Shown here: in pieces, positions 61,906-64,000 of the stretch | Position numbering within the stretch: position 1 is the stretch's first letter | Layout: the number at the start of each line of letters is the position of its first letter | From: Ponticaulis koreensis DSM 19734 | GTDB lineage: Bacteria > Pseudomonadota > Alphaproteobacteria > Caulobacterales > Hyphomonadaceae | Reading direction: 5' to 3' | DNA: 64,000 bases | Assembly (NCBI RefSeq): GCF_000420665.1 | Contig: NZ_ATVJ01000003.1 | Coordinates: 326,299-390,298, forward strand | Program-made: the position numbers and the translations under genes | Notes under the pieces: generated by a model | The model's database searches: none | Seen by the model: the letters and a program-made list of their open reading frames with translations, nothing else | What the model was told of the DNA's origin: nothing

Positions 61906-62323
61906 TGTTAGCCTGCTCTCCGTTCAGAATAGCGGTCTGGTTACCATTATTGATTTGAGTGCTGTCGATAATGATCGTGTTGTTATTGCCGTTCGTGATG
62001 ACGTTCAGCTGGTTACCGATAGCCATGTTGTAGCCCAGCATGCCGGAACCGGAGGTGGCGCCCCATGGCGTGTTCATACCGGCGCCCAGTGTTGAGTATG
62101 TGCTCGAATTGATGATGCGTCCGTCGATGACGAGCCGGTTTCCGGCTGAATCGCGAGTGGTCGGATCGTAAGGCGTTTCAGCCAGACCCAGCCCCATGCC
62201 ATATGGCACTTCAAACTGACCGGAGAACTGTGCTGCCTGTCCATGTGCAGCGGACGTCATGCCGAAGCCTGTCGCAACAATTGCGACCATGCCAGCAGAG
62301 AGTGTCTTTGCGCTGTACTTCAT
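61898..62323 (-). CDS. hfaA: Holdfast anchor protein HfaA
   Basis: 141 residues: signal peptide (ending AHGQ), the HfaA core QFEVPYGMGLGLAETPYDP, TRDSAGNRLVIDGRI, and a C-terminal curlin-like stretch of alternating Asn and hydrophobic residues (NQLNVITNGNNNTIIIDSTQ). HfaA assembles into detergent-resistant surface multimers in Caulobacter. The ATG at 62321-62323 with GGGG seven bases upstream is chosen because it places the signal peptide at the N-terminus; the longer frame to 62413 does not. First gene of hfaABD. Confidence 0.87.
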   Translation of the reverse strand: MKYSAKTLSAGMVAIVATGFGMTSAAHGQAAQFSGQFEVPYGMGLGLAETPYDPTTRDSAGNRLVIDGRIINSSTYSTLGAGMNTPWGATSGSGMLGYNMAIGNQLNVITNGNNNTIIIDSTQINNGNQTAILNGEQANNE

Positions 62324-62634
62324 ACTTAATCCCCATTCGCGGGGGGAGGCGTAGTGCAGAGGAATCTGCAGCCCGCAAGCCACCCCGTCTCGACGTGCGA
62401 TAATCCTGTTCAATATCGCTTCTACGGGGAAAAGACGGATTTTAAGTTAAGATACGTGTGAAACTGTGTTTCGAAGCATCAGTTATCGTTAAGAATTTTC
62501 GAGGGTGTTTCATTGCGGGACGCATCCCGCCGATGCTGAACCTGACTGACTCATTATGCGGCCTGCGCGTTTTTGACCAATGGTGCGGCCCAATAAACTC
62601 CCAATATTTATAAGGATAATTAAGGGAGCTTTTC
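62324..62634. other. Intergenic region upstream of hfaA and the YdcH-like gene
   Basis: 311 bp shared by the divergent hfaA and DUF465 genes. No gene is supported. AT-rich around 62435-62500 with three TTAA sequences (62442, 62447 and 62489) but not at the spacing of a full CtrA box. A GGGACGCATCCC dyad is near 62517-62529. Confidence 0.5.
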
Positions 62635-62880
62635 ATGAGCCATACACCACACGAACTGACTGAAGAATTTCCTGAGGCTGCAGACCTGATCCATAAACTC
62701 AAAACCAGTGATGCTCACTTTGCAAAACTGGCCGATGCGTATCATGATATCAATCGCGATATTCACCGGGCTGAAACGAAGGTGGAGCCAGTGAGCGATC
62801 TTGCAGAAGAAGACATGAGAAAGCAGCGCATGAAGCTGAAAGACGAGATCGCAAAAATGCTGCGCGAGGCTGCGGCTTAG
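62635..62880 (+). CDS. DUF465/YdcH-like small protein
   Basis: 81 residues, highly charged and helical, with the YdcH pattern PEAADLIHKLKTSDAHFAKLADAYHDINRDIHRAE (split over residues 13-47) and KDEIAKMLREA at the end. Cytoplasmic, probably a helical hairpin dimer; function unknown. AAGGGAG upstream of the ATG. Confidence 0.92.
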   Translation: MSHTPHELTEEFPEAADLIHKLKTSDAHFAKLADAYHDINRDIHRAETKVEPVSDLAEEDMRKQRMKLKDEIAKMLREAAA

Positions 62881-62907
62881 GTCTCGCCAAAAGCGGCTCT
62901 GCTTATG

Positions 62908-62921
62908 CTCTATATATAGAG
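62908..62921. promoter_or_regulatory. 14-bp AT-rich perfect palindrome
   Basis: CTCTATATATAGAG is a perfect palindrome 28 bp after the DUF465 stop and 129 bp before the CBS gene, followed by TAAAAAAT. It may be an operator for the CBS gene or part of a weak terminator; a second imperfect dyad (arms CGCGGGA and TCCCGCG) lies at about 62937-62977. Confidence 0.45.
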
Positions 62922-63049
62922 TAAAAAATAACGGCGCGCGGGAGTGTGATTTAATGCACGATTCCCGCGTGGCTTGCCTGAAAACACGTTTAGGCGCACT
63001 CTCCTTACTGTAGGGCCCGTCAGAGGCCGTCAGGGAAGGAGACTTGGAT

Positions 63050-63481
63050 ATGAAACTTTTCAACATTCTCAACGACAAAGGGCGCGATATTGTTGCGCTC
63101 GATCCGCGCATGGATTTGCAGGAAGCTGCGCGCATTCTCGATTCCAAGAGAATCGGTGCCGCTGTTGCCGTGAATGCATCAGGTAAACTCGTCGGTATGT
63201 TGTCCGAACGGGATATTGTAAGGCTTATCGCTGAGAAGGGCGCTGATGCACTTCAGCTGACCGTCGCCGATGTGATGACTCGCAATGTCATCACAGCAAG
63301 CCCGGATACATCTATTGAAGATGGCCTGGAGCGAATGACCGACCGCAGGATTCGCCACCTTCCGGTTATGGAGGGCGACAAGCTCGTCGGAATCGTTTCG
63401 ATCGGAGACCTCGTGAAACAGAAGATTTCCGTGGCTGAAGCCGAGGCTGAAGCGATGAAGCAGTATATTGTCGCCGGCTGA
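63050..63481 (+). CDS. Tandem CBS domain protein
   Basis: 143 residues consisting of one CBS pair (about 8-60 and 76-130): RIGAAVAVNASGKLVGMLSERDIVR and RIRHLPVMEGDKLVGIVSIGDLVK (each split) show the nucleotide-binding G-h-h-S/T-x-x-D pattern twice. Such stand-alone CBS proteins bind adenylates and often act in stress or energy sensing. ATG at 63050 has AAGGAG upstream. Downstream lies a long region without genes. Confidence 0.92.
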   Translation: MKLFNILNDKGRDIVALDPRMDLQEAARILDSKRIGAAVAVNASGKLVGMLSERDIVRLIAEKGADALQLTVADVMTRNVITASPDTSIEDGLERMTDRRIRHLPVMEGDKLVGIVSIGDLVKQKISVAEAEAEAMKQYIVAG

Positions 63482-63490
63482 TTATTCAGA

Positions 63491-63523
63491 TTGCGGGCAG
63501 GGCGTTTTATGTCCGGCCCGCAA
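63491..63523 (+). terminator. Hairpin after the CBS gene
   Basis: TTGCGGGC (63491-63498) pairs perfectly with GCCCGCAA (63516-63523) around a 17-nt loop, 9 bp after the stop codon. There is no U tract, so its strength as a terminator is doubtful. Confidence 0.5.
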
Positions 63524-63541
63524 AACCTCCGCTATCAGGGC

Positions 63542-63572
63542 TTATCCACACGACCTCCACAGCTGTGGAAAA
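63542..63572. promoter_or_regulatory. Two DnaA-box-like sequences in opposite orientation
   Basis: TTATCCACA (63542-63550, + strand) is a perfect DnaA box, and TGTGGAAAA (63564-63572) is TTTTCCACA on the minus strand. Between them is the palindrome CCACAGCTGTGG (63557-63568). Confidence 0.55.
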
Positions 63573-63601
63573 GAAAACGCATTTCCATGTAAAAAAAGCG
63601 C

Positions 63602-63631
63602 TTGCCGAGTCAGAAGTACGAGGCTTATAAG
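63602..63631 (+). promoter_or_regulatory. Promoter P1 upstream of the window's right edge
   Basis: TTGCCG (63602-63607), 18-bp spacer, TATAAG (63626-63631), followed by a GC-rich GCGCCCC stretch, the discriminator type seen at stable RNA promoters of alphaproteobacteria. Confidence 0.55.
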
Positions 63632-63756
63632 CGCCCCTTCTTCAGTCAACGACGCGAACGCGCCGGTCACTTATTGAGGCCGACACGGGAGTTTCTTTGT
63701 CACTTTCGCTGGGTAAACGGACTAACCGTTCTTCTGGTAAAAAGAGAAAAAGATGG

Positions 63757-63785
63757 TTGACTGTGGAGATTGGGGAGAGTATCAA
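63757..63785 (+). promoter_or_regulatory. Promoter P2 upstream of the window's right edge
   Basis: TTGACT (63757-63762), 17-bp spacer, TATCAA (63780-63785), preceded by an AAAAAGATGG stretch similar to that before P3. Confidence 0.55.
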
Positions 63786-63916
63786 CGATCCTCTTCTCCA
63801 GTCGAAGCGCTCTCGGGTGCGAAACAAAACAAACGTTTCGCTCTGAGTGTTTTTGACGCCTGATTTTGAGGTTTTCTGCTCCGCAGAAAAAATTGAAAAA
63901 GGCTTCAAAAGAGTGG

Positions 63917-63945
63917 TTGACTGGATGGAATGAGGGGCATATATC
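63917..63945 (+). promoter_or_regulatory. Promoter P3 upstream of the window's right edge
   Basis: TTGACT (63917-63922), 17-bp spacer, TATATC (63940-63945). Same spacing and flank (AAAAGAGTGG) as P2, 160 bp downstream of it. Confidence 0.6.
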
Positions 63946-64000
63946 CCGCTCCTCGCCGAGACGAACTGGCCAGCTGGTTGGTTGAGTTTCGGAAGGACGC

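Larger units (their letters stand above)
63573..64000 (+). other. Gene-free right edge, probable rRNA operon promoter/leader
   Basis: 428 bp with no supported protein gene. It contains three tandem strong promoters all pointing right, AT-rich upstream segments and purine/pyrimidine-rich runs. The layout suits the upstream region of an rrn operon whose 16S gene would begin beyond base 64000; no 16S sequence is inside the window, so this is inference. Confidence 0.5.

Noticed and set aside
62440..62495. CtrA-type control site upstream of hfaA
   Set aside because: TTAA sequences occur but none are at the TTAA-N7-TTAA spacing of a full CtrA box.
63642..63908. An 88-codon minus-strand frame at the right edge
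   Set aside because: No ribosome site or family, covers two plus-strand promoters, and has non-coding-like composition.
1..64000. Mobile elements, CRISPR arrays, prophage, tRNA genes
   Set aside because: No transposase, integrase, regularly spaced repeats or T-arm consensus seen while reading; intergenic gaps are mostly too small to hide them.

Overview
The window reads as chromosomal DNA of a marine or freshwater stalked/holdfast-type alphaproteobacterium, most plausibly of the Hyphomonadaceae/Maricaulaceae/Caulobacteraceae group. Evidence: an hfaA-hfaB-hfaD holdfast anchor operon, a three-gene pntAA-pntAB-pntB transhydrogenase, the cysG-DUF2849-cysI-DUF934 order, a STAS-MlaE fusion, mreD-mrdA-rodA order and a moderately high GC content. 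Genes are tightly packed on both strands, with short 1-14 bp overlaps inside operons and good Shine-Dalgarno sequences. I see no insertion sequence, prophage, CRISPR array or tRNA. Species-level identity cannot be decided from the sequence alone.

Left third (1-23.4 kb): the end of mreD, then mrdA-rodA (cell elongation); an NSS-type sodium symporter; proline iminopeptidase; a small lipoprotein; a DUF423/thioesterase pair; an Mla-type lipid ABC transporter (STAS-permease, ATPase, MCE protein, auxiliary lipoprotein); a large two-TM coiled-coil protein; an Hpt phosphotransfer protein overlapping tail-to-tail with chorismate mutase; a MHYT-GGDEF-EAL protein; ferredoxin-NADP reductase; a LysR regulator divergent from a siroheme/sulfite reductase operon that carries a GST and a VOC gene inside it.

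Middle (23.5-43.8 kb): an outer-membrane barrel; a cluster with a methyltransferase, a heme-dependent N-demethylase-like protein (DUF3445), an EVE protein and an ArsN2-like acetyltransferase; a membrane protein/XRE regulator pair with an obvious operator; GmhB-like phosphatase lacking zinc ligands; an MFS exporter; an unusual TPR + alpha/beta-hydrolase fusion; a VWA (CoxE-like) protein; DUF2270 and DUF4197 proteins; pntAA-AB-B; and an aldehyde-oxidation module (GAF-Fis regulator without AAA+ domain, triple-half-site operator, aldehyde dehydrogenase, TorF-like porin, DUF779).

Right third (43.8-64 kb): AMP-dependent ligase, double-hotdog thioesterase, Gfo/Idh/MocA oxidoreductase, Zur; a moxR operon with two very small membrane proteins (37 and 58 aa); a cytochrome c-PQQ propeller enzyme; an S9 lipoprotein peptidase; malate dehydrogenase; tandem-PilZ protein; GMC oxidoreductase; PAS protein; a secreted cysteine-rich protein facing the hfaABD operon; YdcH-like and CBS proteins. 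The last 0.5 kb has no convincing gene but holds DnaA-box-like sequences and three tandem strong promoters, and is best explained as the promoter/leader region of a ribosomal RNA operon starting just beyond the window.
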